From a virus, in IMG/VR virus record IMGVR_UViG_3300023184_004591, positions 1 to 64,000 of that record: a DNA stretch of 64,000 nucleotides. One strand, 5' to 3'. How positions within the stretch are numbered: the first letter of the stretch is position 1; every line of letters starts with the position of its first letter. Positions 43,566-52,204 of the stretch are shown here, piece by piece. Under the pieces are notes generated by a model that was not told where the DNA came from, ran no database searches, and saw only the letters and a program-made list of their open reading frames with translations. The position numbers and the translations under genes are program-made.

Positions 43566-44552
43566 TTATACGTTACCAATATTTATATTTTGAATATGGG
43601 AGAACGATGTTACCACATATTCATTATTGTCTTTATTAGTTTTAAACTTTATTCTAGTTGATTTAGGTAAATCAAATGCTGGGTTAGATTTAAATGTATG
43701 TTCATTACAAATGAATGAAATTTTACTTTCATCCACACTAATAATATTTTTTACAAGTTCAGTAACATCCATTATTTTATCTTCAAAAACATCTAACGAT
43801 CTTCCCTCATCTCTTTGTTCTGCAAAATACCCAAATTTCGCATCAATAATTTCTATTTTTAAGTTAGATAAATCAGTACCATCATAAAAGTATTTTGGAA
43901 TAACTGTATAGTACGGATCCCATTCAAAATGAAACATTTCATATGGTTTAATACTTTCTTTAAAATTATTTGCTTCATGTAACCATGCCTCGCATGACCA
44001 TCTTGATCCACCATAATAATCATTAAAAGGGATATTTTTTTGTACGTGTGTTGATTTCGTCCACCAAAAATTACCCCACCACCAATTACCATTATTTGTT
44101 ACACCAACAGTATCGTATTCGTCTAATTGTTTTACACATTTTTCCCAATTATCAATTAAAAAATATTCCAACATTTCAACCCAATTATTAATACCGTCAA
44201 ATTTTAAATTACTAATTTCTTTTGTGTCAAAATTTTTGTATTTATTAAACACTCCTTTAGTGTGGAAATACAAAATTTTATAATCATCTCGTAATCTACT
44301 TAACTCATCAACTTTTCTCAATGCCATTATACCTTCACCCCAATTTATATCTGTATATTCAACAATATATTTAGGGTACTTAATCATAATATCGTCTAAC
44401 TTATCTTTTAAGGTATTTGTTGTGTCCGTAACAAAAAGATATAATTCGTCCGCAGATTCATATAAACCTGAATCATAAACTCTTTTAATTTGATTGGTTA
44501 ATTTTTCTTCCCAATCATTAATCATAAAACAATATGAAATAACCGCTACCAT
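43566..44552 (-). CDS. Glycosyltransferase-like protein
   Basis: 328 residues. Features of a GT-A-like family seen in bacterial glycan clusters: KILYFHTKGVF, then WVEMLEYFLIDNWEKCVKQL, and GNWWWGNFWWTKSTHV with several Trp. No firm DxD motif was located; D/E-rich LDEYDTVGV precedes the Trp block. The C-terminal about 80 residues are a beta-rich extra domain. It is tightly packed in the cluster (3 nt from the upstream gene, 13 nt to the next). Function is by association with its neighbours. Confidence 0.7.
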   Translation of the reverse strand: MVAVISYCFMINDWEEKLTNQIKRVYDSGLYESADELYLFVTDTTNTLKDKLDDIMIKYPKYIVEYTDINWGEGIMALRKVDELSRLRDDYKILYFHTKGVFNKYKNFDTKEISNLKFDGINNWVEMLEYFLIDNWEKCVKQLDEYDTVGVTNNGNWWWGNFWWTKSTHVQKNIPFNDYYGGSRWSCEAWLHEANNFKESIKPYEMFHFEWDPYYTVIPKYFYDGTDLSNLKIEIIDAKFGYFAEQRDEGRSLDVFEDKIMDVTELVKNIISVDESKISFICNEHTFKSNPAFDLPKSTRIKFKTNKDNNEYVVTSFSHIQNINIGNV

Positions 44553-44555
44553 ATA

Positions 44556-45203
44556 TTACATTTTTTTAAAATAATCCCCAATACTAAATTTGGTATTGGT
44601 ATTTATTGATCCTTTATCGTTAGGTATAAATTTATTTATATCAACTAACCTAAAATCTATTGATACTCTAGTTTTACCACTATTATTTAATTTATTACCG
44701 TGAATTTTATTAGCTCCATCAAAAACTAAAATTTCACCATAATTTACACAATACGGATAATAATCACCTTTATCCTCCTTACTTTCACACCATATCGTAT
44801 TTTGTTCGTTAGTGTCCATAAAGGGTAACCAAAAATTAACTTCAGTTATTGAATGATTATATGTCTTATCTTTGTGCCACTCCCCCACGGCAACATTACC
44901 ATCGGATAATTGTACTCTAAATGTTGGAATACTTTGGTATATGATTTCATCATATTCAAAAGTTTCTTTTAAGTGTTTAATTAATTCCAAATATAGAGGT
45001 TCTACTTTTTCTTTAAACTTAGTATAGTATTTTTTATGCCAAATTGTAGATTGATCATCTTCTCTCTTAAGTAAATCATAATTTTTTATTAAGTGAATGT
45101 CTTCTAAATCAAATTCATTAATATCTAAAATCTCCCTAATTATTTCCTTAAACGGGAATTTGTTCACATCGTATTGTATTTTATATGGGGTTGAGAGGTA
45201 CAT
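44556..45203 (-). CDS. 2-oxoglutarate/Fe(II)-dependent oxygenase
   Basis: 215 residues. The double-stranded beta-helix iron site is visible: HKD (H110, D112 in GEWHKDKTYNH), H168 in KIHGNKLNNSG, and R179/R185 for 2-oxoglutarate. The surrounding WLPF-x-WC block fits the StrG/phytanoyl-hydroxylase type. The substrate is not deducible. Options are a nucleotide-sugar or sugar, or a Pro/Thr side chain of the virion proteins. It lies between glycosyltransferase genes with 3-nt gaps, so it almost surely acts in the same glycan or protein-modification pathway. Confidence 0.82.
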   Translation of the reverse strand: MYLSTPYKIQYDVNKFPFKEIIREILDINEFDLEDIHLIKNYDLLKREDDQSTIWHKKYYTKFKEKVEPLYLELIKHLKETFEYDEIIYQSIPTFRVQLSDGNVAVGEWHKDKTYNHSITEVNFWLPFMDTNEQNTIWCESKEDKGDYYPYCVNYGEILVFDGANKIHGNKLNNSGKTRVSIDFRLVDINKFIPNDKGSINTNTKFSIGDYFKKM

Positions 45204-45206
45204 ATT

Positions 45207-46532
45207 TTATTTTTTTATGATCACACTAGTTATACTCCAATCGGGTCTGTTTTGATATATCTCAACCGATAAGATATTCTCATTTAAATAAGTGATGTCA
45301 TCTTCAGTTAAATAATCAGATTGTATTTTACCCGTTGATATGAAATTTTTTAACATATCTAATGTTATTGTTTTTGTTGGGTCTCCCCACCCACACCAAT
45401 CCTTTTCAGGCATCAGAGCTTCTAAACTAGTATGTAAGTCCTCAAGTACATATATTCCCCCTGACTTTAATGTTTTAAATAATTTTGACAATGTGATTTG
45501 TTGATCGTACATTCTATGTGAACCATCATCTAATATAACATCAATTTCATTATATTGGTTTGAGAATGATTCCAACATTTCAGGATTTGATTGGTCAATA
45601 TTAATTAACTCAATACGATCTAAATTTTTATCACCTAAGTTTTTTTCACAGAAAGGTAAATTATTATCTAACCCTAAAACTTTTGAATTTTTAAAATAGT
45701 CTCTCCACATTAAAATAGATCCTCCATGATTTACACCGATCTCAACAAATGTTTTAACTTTTTCTTTAATAGGTAAAAATAAATCATCATAAATCAATCT
45801 TAAATAATTGTGTTCATAATGTTTATCGGTATCATAATATTCTACAATATCAGACAATTTTTCACCATCAGGTATTTCTATATTAAAAATATCATAATAA
45901 CATTTATCAATAGTTCTATTTGGTAACATACCGTAAGAAAAGGCATGAAATATAAAATTTTTATTTATTTTATTTTTATACTCATTCCCATTTAATACTT
46001 TATTTGTAATTAATTTAATATTTGATTTAGAATCAACCATAACATCCATTAAATGCCCAAAACAAGTTTGGTCGTGCCATAATCCCGTTTTATAGTATCC
46101 AAGTTCATTATTTGGTCCACCCAATAAATTATCACCTAACTCCCACCATTTATTCATTACTTGTTTTGTCCAATCCGAATTTTTCATCAAGAAAACGCCC
46201 GCATTTAATTTACTAGGTCCGTAATCTTCAGTACATATAATATTGTAATCTGGGTCAATAAAATCTTCTATACTATAAGTAAAATCACATACTATCGCAT
46301 CCGCATCTAAAAAAAGAATGTAGTCAGGGTTATATAATTCAAAAACCTCATTAATAAATTTTGGTTTATACCAAGTTGGGGATCTTCCCTCTAATGCGGT
46401 TTTTATTTTATTATCATCAGATTCTAAATGATAAATGTATCCCTTTTCATCACAATATTTTTTATTTATTTCTTTTGTGAATTTACCATAACTAAGGTTA
46501 GTGGTAAAAAATTGAGCAATAACTATTTTCAT
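45207..46532 (-). CDS. Fusion of a GT34-like galactosyltransferase and a SAM methyltransferase
   Basis: 441 residues. N-terminal (about 1-225): GMA12/MNN10-type glycosyltransferase with YILFLDADAIV (D76, D78 metal motif), LNAGVFLMKNSDW, and GLWHDQTCFGH. C-terminal (about 240-441): class I methyltransferase (FVEIGVNHGGSILMW, VLGLDNN, VILDDGSHRMYDQ) of the TylF/MycE-type that modifies sugars. The two parts suggest it both adds and methylates a hexose. It sits 1 nt from the GT60-like gene and 3 nt from the oxygenase gene in the cluster. Confidence 0.82.
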   Translation of the reverse strand: MKIVIAQFFTTNLSYGKFTKEINKKYCDEKGYIYHLESDDNKIKTALEGRSPTWYKPKFINEVFELYNPDYILFLDADAIVCDFTYSIEDFIDPDYNIICTEDYGPSKLNAGVFLMKNSDWTKQVMNKWWELGDNLLGGPNNELGYYKTGLWHDQTCFGHLMDVMVDSKSNIKLITNKVLNGNEYKNKINKNFIFHAFSYGMLPNRTIDKCYYDIFNIEIPDGEKLSDIVEYYDTDKHYEHNYLRLIYDDLFLPIKEKVKTFVEIGVNHGGSILMWRDYFKNSKVLGLDNNLPFCEKNLGDKNLDRIELINIDQSNPEMLESFSNQYNEIDVILDDGSHRMYDQQITLSKLFKTLKSGGIYVLEDLHTSLEALMPEKDWCGWGDPTKTITLDMLKNFISTGKIQSDYLTEDDITYLNENILSVEIYQNRPDWSITSVIIKK

Positions 46533-46533
46533 A

Positions 46534-47781
46534 TTATAAATTACCTGTTAATCTATCACACCACCCTTTTGATATTGAGTGAGGCCATACAACCCAATAG
46601 GTTGGTTTATCTGTAGCATTAAATTCTCTCCATACTTTACAATAACCATCAGGATCATTTTTCATCCTATTAATTTCATTAATATCGGCATCTAATCTAT
46701 ATAACGTTTCATCTTTTGAATTATGGAAGGCAACAACCCAAAAATCATAATCGGGTTCAGGTACACTACCATAATGAACATCAATACAATGTTTAAATAT
46801 TGAAGAAAAGGAATCTTTCCATTCTTCTTCTGAACTATATGTATAAGGATTTGGTGGGTATTGTTTATCTAATGTGTATTGTTGTACCGCTCTTTTTGAG
46901 AATAATACACCAGAATATTTTTCATAGTCTTGTACTGTTCTTTCAGTACCTAATCCATAGATACCAAAGTCACTATCAGGAGTTTCACCATCAACACCTA
47001 ATAATTGTCTATTTTTTTGGTGACATCTTTCGTTTCGTTTTCCCCAATCTTTATCATCATCCCATTGTTTTGTTCTACCCTTACGAGTATATTCGTGCCA
47101 AATGACCGTTTTATGTGGGTGGAATAGATCATATCCGTGAGTATATGCTCTTACTGCAATTGAGATTTCTTCTCCATGAAAATAAAACTCAGGATCATGT
47201 TGTACCTCAGTTGAAAATTGACCTAAAGTAAAACAAAAGTGTGCCGAATAAAATCTTGAGGGAATTGGTTCTTTTAATTTATCCCAACCTGGTATTGTTT
47301 CAGGTAAAAAGAAAACACAACCTTCAGGTGTAAATCTATCGAAAGACATTCTCCACGGCTCCTTAACTCTACCTTGTGGGTCATTATCGGGATCAAAAGA
47401 AGAAACATATCCTGTTAATAAAGGTTTTTTGTATCCTTTCTTTTGTAACTGTTTAATCATTTTAATTAAAGTGTCATCCCAATCCTTTTCAAACCTCATA
47501 TGTGAGTCAATCTGTAAAGTATATTCTTCACCTTCATATACTTGTTGAGTTAAATGTCTTGCCCAACAAACACCTGTCGATTCCGTATATGGAATATTTA
47601 AGATTCTGAATCTATCATCATTTTCATATTCTGACAGATCATCAAAACCATCTTCAGGGTGGAATTGTCTTGCAATACCAAGTCTAATGTTTTTTGGTTT
47701 TTTTGCCTTTTCCAACATATCTTTAATTGTTGGTATTAATTGTGGGTCCCTATAGGACGCAATTTGTACAAATATTCTCAT
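46534..47781 (-). CDS. GT60-like polypeptide N-acetylglucosaminyltransferase
   Basis: 415 residues. The N-terminus (IFVQIASYRDPQL), the metal/substrate motif YTLQIDSHMRFEKDW (D92, H94), SFDRFTPEGCVFFLPE, and FYFHGEEISIAVRAY match the glycosyltransferase (GlcNAc) family, CAZy GT60. Its characterised members put GlcNAc on hydroxyproline of Skp1 in Dictyostelium or on Thr of mucins in Trypanosoma cruzi. It is the first gene of the cluster, 59 nt downstream of the Thr/Pro-rich mucin-like gene. A protein acceptor is therefore plausible, unlike most phage glycosyltransferases, which modify DNA or lipopolysaccharide. Donor and acceptor are unproven. Confidence 0.85.
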   Translation of the reverse strand: MRIFVQIASYRDPQLIPTIKDMLEKAKKPKNIRLGIARQFHPEDGFDDLSEYENDDRFRILNIPYTESTGVCWARHLTQQVYEGEEYTLQIDSHMRFEKDWDDTLIKMIKQLQKKGYKKPLLTGYVSSFDPDNDPQGRVKEPWRMSFDRFTPEGCVFFLPETIPGWDKLKEPIPSRFYSAHFCFTLGQFSTEVQHDPEFYFHGEEISIAVRAYTHGYDLFHPHKTVIWHEYTRKGRTKQWDDDKDWGKRNERCHQKNRQLLGVDGETPDSDFGIYGLGTERTVQDYEKYSGVLFSKRAVQQYTLDKQYPPNPYTYSSEEEWKDSFSSIFKHCIDVHYGSVPEPDYDFWVVAFHNSKDETLYRLDADINEINRMKNDPDGYCKVWREFNATDKPTYWVVWPHSISKGWCDRLTGNL

Positions 47782-47840
47782 ATTTCTTTTTTAAGAAAAA
47801 AATACTGTAAAAAAAAATAAAGAAAACACTTAATTAGTTA

Positions 47841-50800
47841 TCATTTACAAGGGAAAGATACATTACATGATGCACAATTGTTTGTTCCCGACCAATCTAT
47901 CCCAGCACCAACTGCAGTTCCTGTTGATGTTGATATTGTTGTCCAACATTGACTACCTTGAGTAACAATTTGACCCGCAATGGTTCCTACTGGTAAAATA
48001 ATTATTCTGTCGGCAAGAACTCCACAACAGTGTGCAACTAACCATTTAACACCACCTGTTGTTGTTGGTGTAATTGTAGGTGTTGGAGTTGGCGTTGCAG
48101 TTTTCGTAGGTGTTGGTGTCGGTGTTGGACATGGGTTTGTAGTCAGACAAGTAGCACAACTACTTCCGTATGATACATTATTCCAAGTTAATGTTGCAGG
48201 TCCTGCAATTGTACCAGAAATTTGATAACAGTTATTATTAATGTCAGTAACTACGTCACCGATCGCAAATGATGACGGTAAACTAATAATACCATCAGGG
48301 TCCGCATTACAACAAGGTTTCACAAAGAAGAATGAGTAGGATGTGGTTGGTGTTAGAGTTAATGTTGGTGTTAATGTTGGTGTTGAAGTTCTCGTTGGTG
48401 TTGGTGTTAATGTTTTAGTTAGTGTTGGTGTTGGTGTTGGACATGCAGGGCAGAAAGTACATCCTAAACCATCGATATCATTTCCATATACAGAACCATT
48501 CCATGTTACTGTTGCAGGTCCTATAACAGTTGATGAAACCACATAACAGTTACCGTTTGTTGCTCCAACAACATATAAAATGTCAAGATTCACATATATT
48601 GCAGGTAAGTAAAGAACCGCAGTGGATCCATCACAACATGATGTTCCTAATCCCCAAGTGTATTCTGTGGTTACCGTTGGTGTATTAGTCGGTGTTGGTG
48701 TTAACGTAGGTGTTGAAGTTCTTGTTGGTGTTAATGTTGGAGTTAACGTAGGGGTTAACGTAGGTGTAGAAGTTCTTGTTGGTGTTAATGTAGGTGTTAA
48801 CGTTGGAGTTGAAGTTCTTGTTGGTGTTAATGTTGGGGTTAACGTAGGTGTAGAAGTTCTTGTTGGTGTTAATGTTGGTGTATTAGTCAATGTCTGAGTC
48901 AGCGTTGGTGTTAACGTTGGTGTTAATGTAGGGGTGTTAGTTAAAGTCTGAGTTAATGTAGGTGTTAATGTTGGGGTTGAAGTTCTTGTAGGGGTTAACG
49001 TAGGGGTATTAGTCAATGTCTGAGTTAATGTAGGTGTTAATGTTGGGGTTGAAGTTCTTGTAGGGGTTAACGTAGGGGTATTAGTCAACGTTGGAGTTAA
49101 TGTTGGAGTTAACGTAGGTGTATTAGTCAAGGTCTGAGTTAAAGTTTGGGTCAATGTTGGGGTATTAGTCAACGTTGGAGTCAATGTAGGGGTTGAGGTT
49201 CTTGTTGGGGTTAATGTTGGCGTTAACGTAGGGGTGTTAGTTAACGTTTGAGTTAATGTAGGTGTTAATGTTGGTGTACTAGTTAATGTCTGAGTCAACG
49301 TTTGAGTTAACGTAGGTGTATTAGTTAAAGTTTGAGTTAACGTAGGGGTTAACGTAGGTGTGTTGGTTAAAGTTTGGGTCAACGTTGGTGTTAACGTAGG
49401 TGTTGAAGTTCTTGTTGGTGTTAATGTTGGAGTTAATGTTGGTGTATTAGTCAATGTCTGAGTTAATGTTGGTGTTAATGTAGGGGTATTAGTTAATGTC
49501 TGAGTTAACGTTGGTGTCAATGTAGGTGTTGATGTTAACGTTGGTGTCAATGTAGGTGTTGATGTTAATGTTTGAGTCAGGGTTTGAGTAGGTGTTGGCG
49601 TTGGTGTCAATCCTATTGTTGAGGTTAAAGTTTGTGTTAATGTAGGTGTAGGTGTTGAGGTTAAAGTTTGAGTTAATGTAGGTGTATTGGTTAGAGTTGG
49701 TGTTAACGATCTTGTTAATGTTGGGGTATTAGTTAATGTCTGACTTAAAGTCTGAGTCAATGTTGGAGTATTAGTTAAAGTTTGAGTCAATGTTGGAGTT
49801 AACGTTGGTGTGTTAGTTAAAGTTTGAGTCAATGTCTGAGTCAATGTAGGGGTATTGGTTAATGTCTGAGTTAACGTTGGTGTTAATGTAGGAGTATTAG
49901 TTAATGTTTGAGTCAACGTTTGAGTCAATGTAGGGGTTGAAGTTCTTGTTGGTGTTAACGTTGGTGTTAACGTAGGGGTGTTAGTTAACGTTTGAGTTAA
50001 TGTTGGAGTTAACGTCGGGGTATTAGTTAATGTCTGAGTTAATGTTTGAGTCAATGTAGGGGTGTTAGTCAATGTTGGAGTTAACGATCCTGTTAACGTA
50101 GGGGTGTTAGTTAACGTTTGAGTTAGAGTTTGTGTTAATGTAGGGGTGTTAGTTAAAGTTTGAGTCAATGTAGGAGTATTAGTCAACGTAGGCGTTAACG
50201 ATCTTGTTAATGTTGGAGTATTAGTTAAAGTTTGTGTTAATGTAGGTGTTAATGTTGGTGTGTTAGTTAACGTTTGAGTCAACGTTGGCGTGTTAGTTAA
50301 TGTTTGGGTTAATGTAGGGGTTAATGTGGGGGTTGAAGTTAACGTTTGAGTTACCGTTTGAGTTAACGTTGGGGTATTAGTAGGTGTCTCCGTAGGTGTT
50401 GGTGTTGGAGTATTTGTAGTATTTGATGTTCTTGTTAACGTTGGTGTGTTAGTAAGAGTAGGCGTAGGGGTTGAAGTCAACGTTTGTGTTAACGTAGGAG
50501 TTAAGGTTGGGGTTGAAGTTAACGTTTGTGTTAACGTAGGAGTTAGAGTTGGAGTTGAAGTTAACGTAGGTGTTAATGTTGGAGTTAATGTAGGGGTGTT
50601 AGTCAATGTCTGAGTCAACGTTGGGGTTGAAGTTCTTGTTGGAGTTAATGATCCTGTTAACGTAGGAGTGTTAGTTAAAGTTTGGGTTAATGTAGGTGTT
50701 AGAGTTGGGGTACTGGTTAAAGTTTGAGTTAATGTTGGGGTATTAGTTGAAGTTAACGTAGGGGTATTAGTTAATGTCTGAGTTAAAGTTTGAGTCAATG

Positions 50801-52127
50801 TTGGAGTTAATGTTGGGGTATTAGTCAATGTTTGGGTTAATGTAGGTGTTAGAGTTGGGGTTGAAGTTAACGTAGGTGTTAACGTAGGGGTTAGAGTAGG
50901 TGTTGAAGTTCTTGTTGGTGTTAACGTAGGGGTTAATGTAGGGGTGTTAGTTAAAGTTTGAGTCAACGTTGGTGTTAACGTAGGTGTTAACGTCGGAGTA
51001 TTAGTTAATGTCTGAGTCAATGTCTGAGTCAACGTTGGGGTTAACGTAGGGGTATTAGTTAATGTTTGGGTTAACGTAGGGGTTACCGTTCTTGTTAAAG
51101 TAGGGGTATTAGTTAAGGTAGGAGTTACAGTTCTTGTTAACGTAGGGGTATTGGTAGGAGTTGAAGTTCTTGTTGGTGTTACAGTTTGAGTTAACGTAGG
51201 GGTGTTAGTTAATGTTTGGGTTAATGTCGGAGTTAACGTAGGAGTATTTGTTAACGTCGGAGTATTAGTCAATGTCTGAGTTAACGTTTGTGTTAACGTT
51301 GGGGTATTAGTAGGGGTATTGGTAGGCGTTGATGTTAAAGTTTGAGTTAATGTTTGAGTTAACGTAGGTGTATTAGTTGGGGTTGACGTAGGAGTTAACG
51401 TTGGTGTATTGGTAGGTGTTGATGTTAATGTTTGAGTTACCGTTTGAGTTAATGTAGGGGTGTTAGTTAAAGTTTGAGTTAATGTCGGAGTTAACGTAGG
51501 AGTATTTGTTAAAGTTTGTGTTAACGTTGGTGTATTGGTAGGTGTTGATGTTAAAGTTTGAGTTAATGTCTGAGTTAATGTTGGAGTTAAAGTAGGGGTA
51601 TTAGTTAGAGTACTAATAGGTGTTGACGTTAATGTTGGTGTTAATGTTGGTATTGGTAAAATACAAGTATTCCCAATACATGGTGATCCATAATTTAAAG
51701 TAACATTATCTAAATTAATTACATTACTACCACAATAATATACCGTAGAGTATCCAGGAACAAAAACATTCCCAATTACATTTCCAAAACAATCAGTGTA
51801 TGTGAATGATCCCCCACCATCATTATTACAAGAAACCGCAAGACAACAACAAGTACAAGGACCTGTTGCGGTTGGGGTTAATGTTGGCGTATGGGTTGGT
51901 GTATTAGTTGGAACACATTGGTGATATTGGAATGTTTCACAATTTTGTGAATCAACTATTTTTACTAAAATTGGTGTTGTCTCATCTAATGGGGATGGAG
52001 AATAAAACGTTGTTGTTCCACCACCAAATGTCGTCGCATAATAACAATACGTATTTGTTACATCACACACATAAATATTATATGGAGGCGTTCCTGTTGA
52101 TACGGATAATGTTATTTGATACGGCAT
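47841..52127 (-). CDS. Mucin-like virion protein with about 990 residues of alternating Thr
   Basis: 1428 residues. N-terminal about 85 residues ([18 protein letters not shown], then [19 protein letters not shown]) match the 101-aa protein at 54222-54527. A second Cys-rich domain follows ([18 protein letters not shown]). Residues about 162-1152 are a strict Thr-X tract, X being Pro, Leu, Gln, Asn, Ser, Arg or Val, almost free of acidic residues and Lys. The C-terminus holds three Cys-rich repeats (CC...CY/CW...C-x2-C) linked by Pro/Thr spacers, closely related to the six in the 52205-54190 protein. The tract should be extended and ideal for O-glycosylation. The gene is just upstream of the glycan cluster. 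Confidence 0.9.
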   Translation of the reverse strand: MPYQITLSVSTGTPPYNIYVCDVTNTYCYYATTFGGGTTTFYSPSPLDETTPILVKIVDSQNCETFQYHQCVPTNTPTHTPTLTPTATGPCTCCCLAVSCNNDGGGSFTYTDCFGNVIGNVFVPGYSTVYYCGSNVINLDNVTLNYGSPCIGNTCILPIPTLTPTLTSTPISTLTNTPTLTPTLTQTLTQTLTSTPTNTPTLTQTLTNTPTLTPTLTQTLTNTPTLTQTVTQTLTSTPTNTPTLTPTSTPTNTPTLTQTLTQTLTSTPTNTPTNTPTLTQTLTQTLTNTPTLTNTPTLTPTLTQTLTNTPTLTQTVTPTRTSTPTNTPTLTRTVTPTLTNTPTLTRTVTPTLTQTLTNTPTLTPTLTQTLTQTLTNTPTLTPTLTPTLTQTLTNTPTLTPTLTPTRTSTPTLTPTLTPTLTSTPTLTPTLTQTLTNTPTLTPTLTQTLTQTLTNTPTLTSTNTPTLTQTLTSTPTLTPTLTQTLTNTPTLTGSLTPTRTSTPTLTQTLTNTPTLTPTLTPTLTSTPTLTPTLTQTLTSTPTLTPTLTQTLTSTPTPTLTNTPTLTRTSNTTNTPTPTPTETPTNTPTLTQTVTQTLTSTPTLTPTLTQTLTNTPTLTQTLTNTPTLTPTLTQTLTNTPTLTRSLTPTLTNTPTLTQTLTNTPTLTQTLTQTLTNTPTLTGSLTPTLTNTPTLTQTLTQTLTNTPTLTPTLTQTLTNTPTLTPTLTPTRTSTPTLTQTLTQTLTNTPTLTPTLTQTLTNTPTLTQTLTQTLTNTPTLTPTLTQTLTNTPTLTQTLSQTLTNTPTLTRSLTPTLTNTPTLTQTLTSTPTPTLTQTLTSTIGLTPTPTPTQTLTQTLTSTPTLTPTLTSTPTLTPTLTQTLTNTPTLTPTLTQTLTNTPTLTPTLTPTRTSTPTLTPTLTQTLTNTPTLTPTLTQTLTNTPTLTQTLTQTLTSTPTLTPTLTQTLTNTPTLTPTLTPTRTSTPTLTPTLTNTPTLTQTLTQTLTNTPTLTPTLTPTLTNTPTLTPTRTSTPTLTPTLTQTLTNTPTLTPTRTSTPTLTPTLTQTLTNTPTLTPTLTPTLTQTLTNTPTLTPTRTSTPTLTPTLTPTRTSTPTLTPTLTPTRTSTPTLTPTLTPTLTPTRTSTPTLTPTPTNTPTVTTEYTWGLGTSCCDGSTAVLYLPAIYVNLDILYVVGATNGNCYVVSSTVIGPATVTWNGSVYGNDIDGLGCTFCPACPTPTPTLTKTLTPTPTRTSTPTLTPTLTLTPTTSYSFFFVKPCCNADPDGIISLPSSFAIGDVVTDINNNCYQISGTIAGPATLTWNNVSYGSSCATCLTTNPCPTPTPTPTKTATPTPTPTITPTTTGGVKWLVAHCCGVLADRIIILPVGTIAGQIVTQGSQCWTTISTSTGTAVGAGIDWSGTNNCASCNVSFPCK
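48672..51640 (-). repeat. Degenerate Thr-X coding repeat
   Basis: About 3 kb with a 6-nt basic period and higher-order units of 18-48 nt encoding [14 protein letters not shown] and variants. Third codon positions vary freely among ACA/ACT/ACC/ACG while the amino acid pattern holds. It is not a CRISPR array: no fixed-length repeat plus unique spacer. Confidence 0.95.
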
Positions 52128-52133
52128 TTGATA

Positions 52134-52140
52134 ATAAATA
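52134..52140 (-). promoter_or_regulatory. TATTTAT element before the mucin-like gene
   Basis: The sense strand reads GTTGATATTTATTATCAAATG. The core ends 6 nt before the ATG and the flanks are palindromic (TTGATA/TATCAA). Confidence 0.5.
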
Positions 52141-52204
52141 TCAACACCTATATAAATCCAAAATCTTATTATAAATTATAATTGGTGCCAATCATTTAGG
52201 GGGA

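Noticed and set aside
43553-43579. TTG start for the triple-fusion enzyme
   Set aside because: An ATG 27 nt downstream fits the methyltransferase N-terminus and leaves a normal gap to the upstream stop.
44556-45203. Naming the 2OG oxygenase a prolyl hydroxylase
   Set aside because: Iron and 2OG residues are visible, but sequence style is closer to small-molecule hydroxylases; the Skp1-like idea is kept only as a hypothesis.
48343-48897. Rightward frames rich in Val-Gly-Val-Asn opposite the Thr-X tract
   Set aside because: They are antisense shadows of the ACN-CCN/TTA codon repeat. No start context or domain supports them, and the leftward frame is continuous with real flanking domains.
48672-51640. 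CRISPR-like array
   Set aside because: Repeats are in-frame, of variable length and without unique spacers; they are coding.
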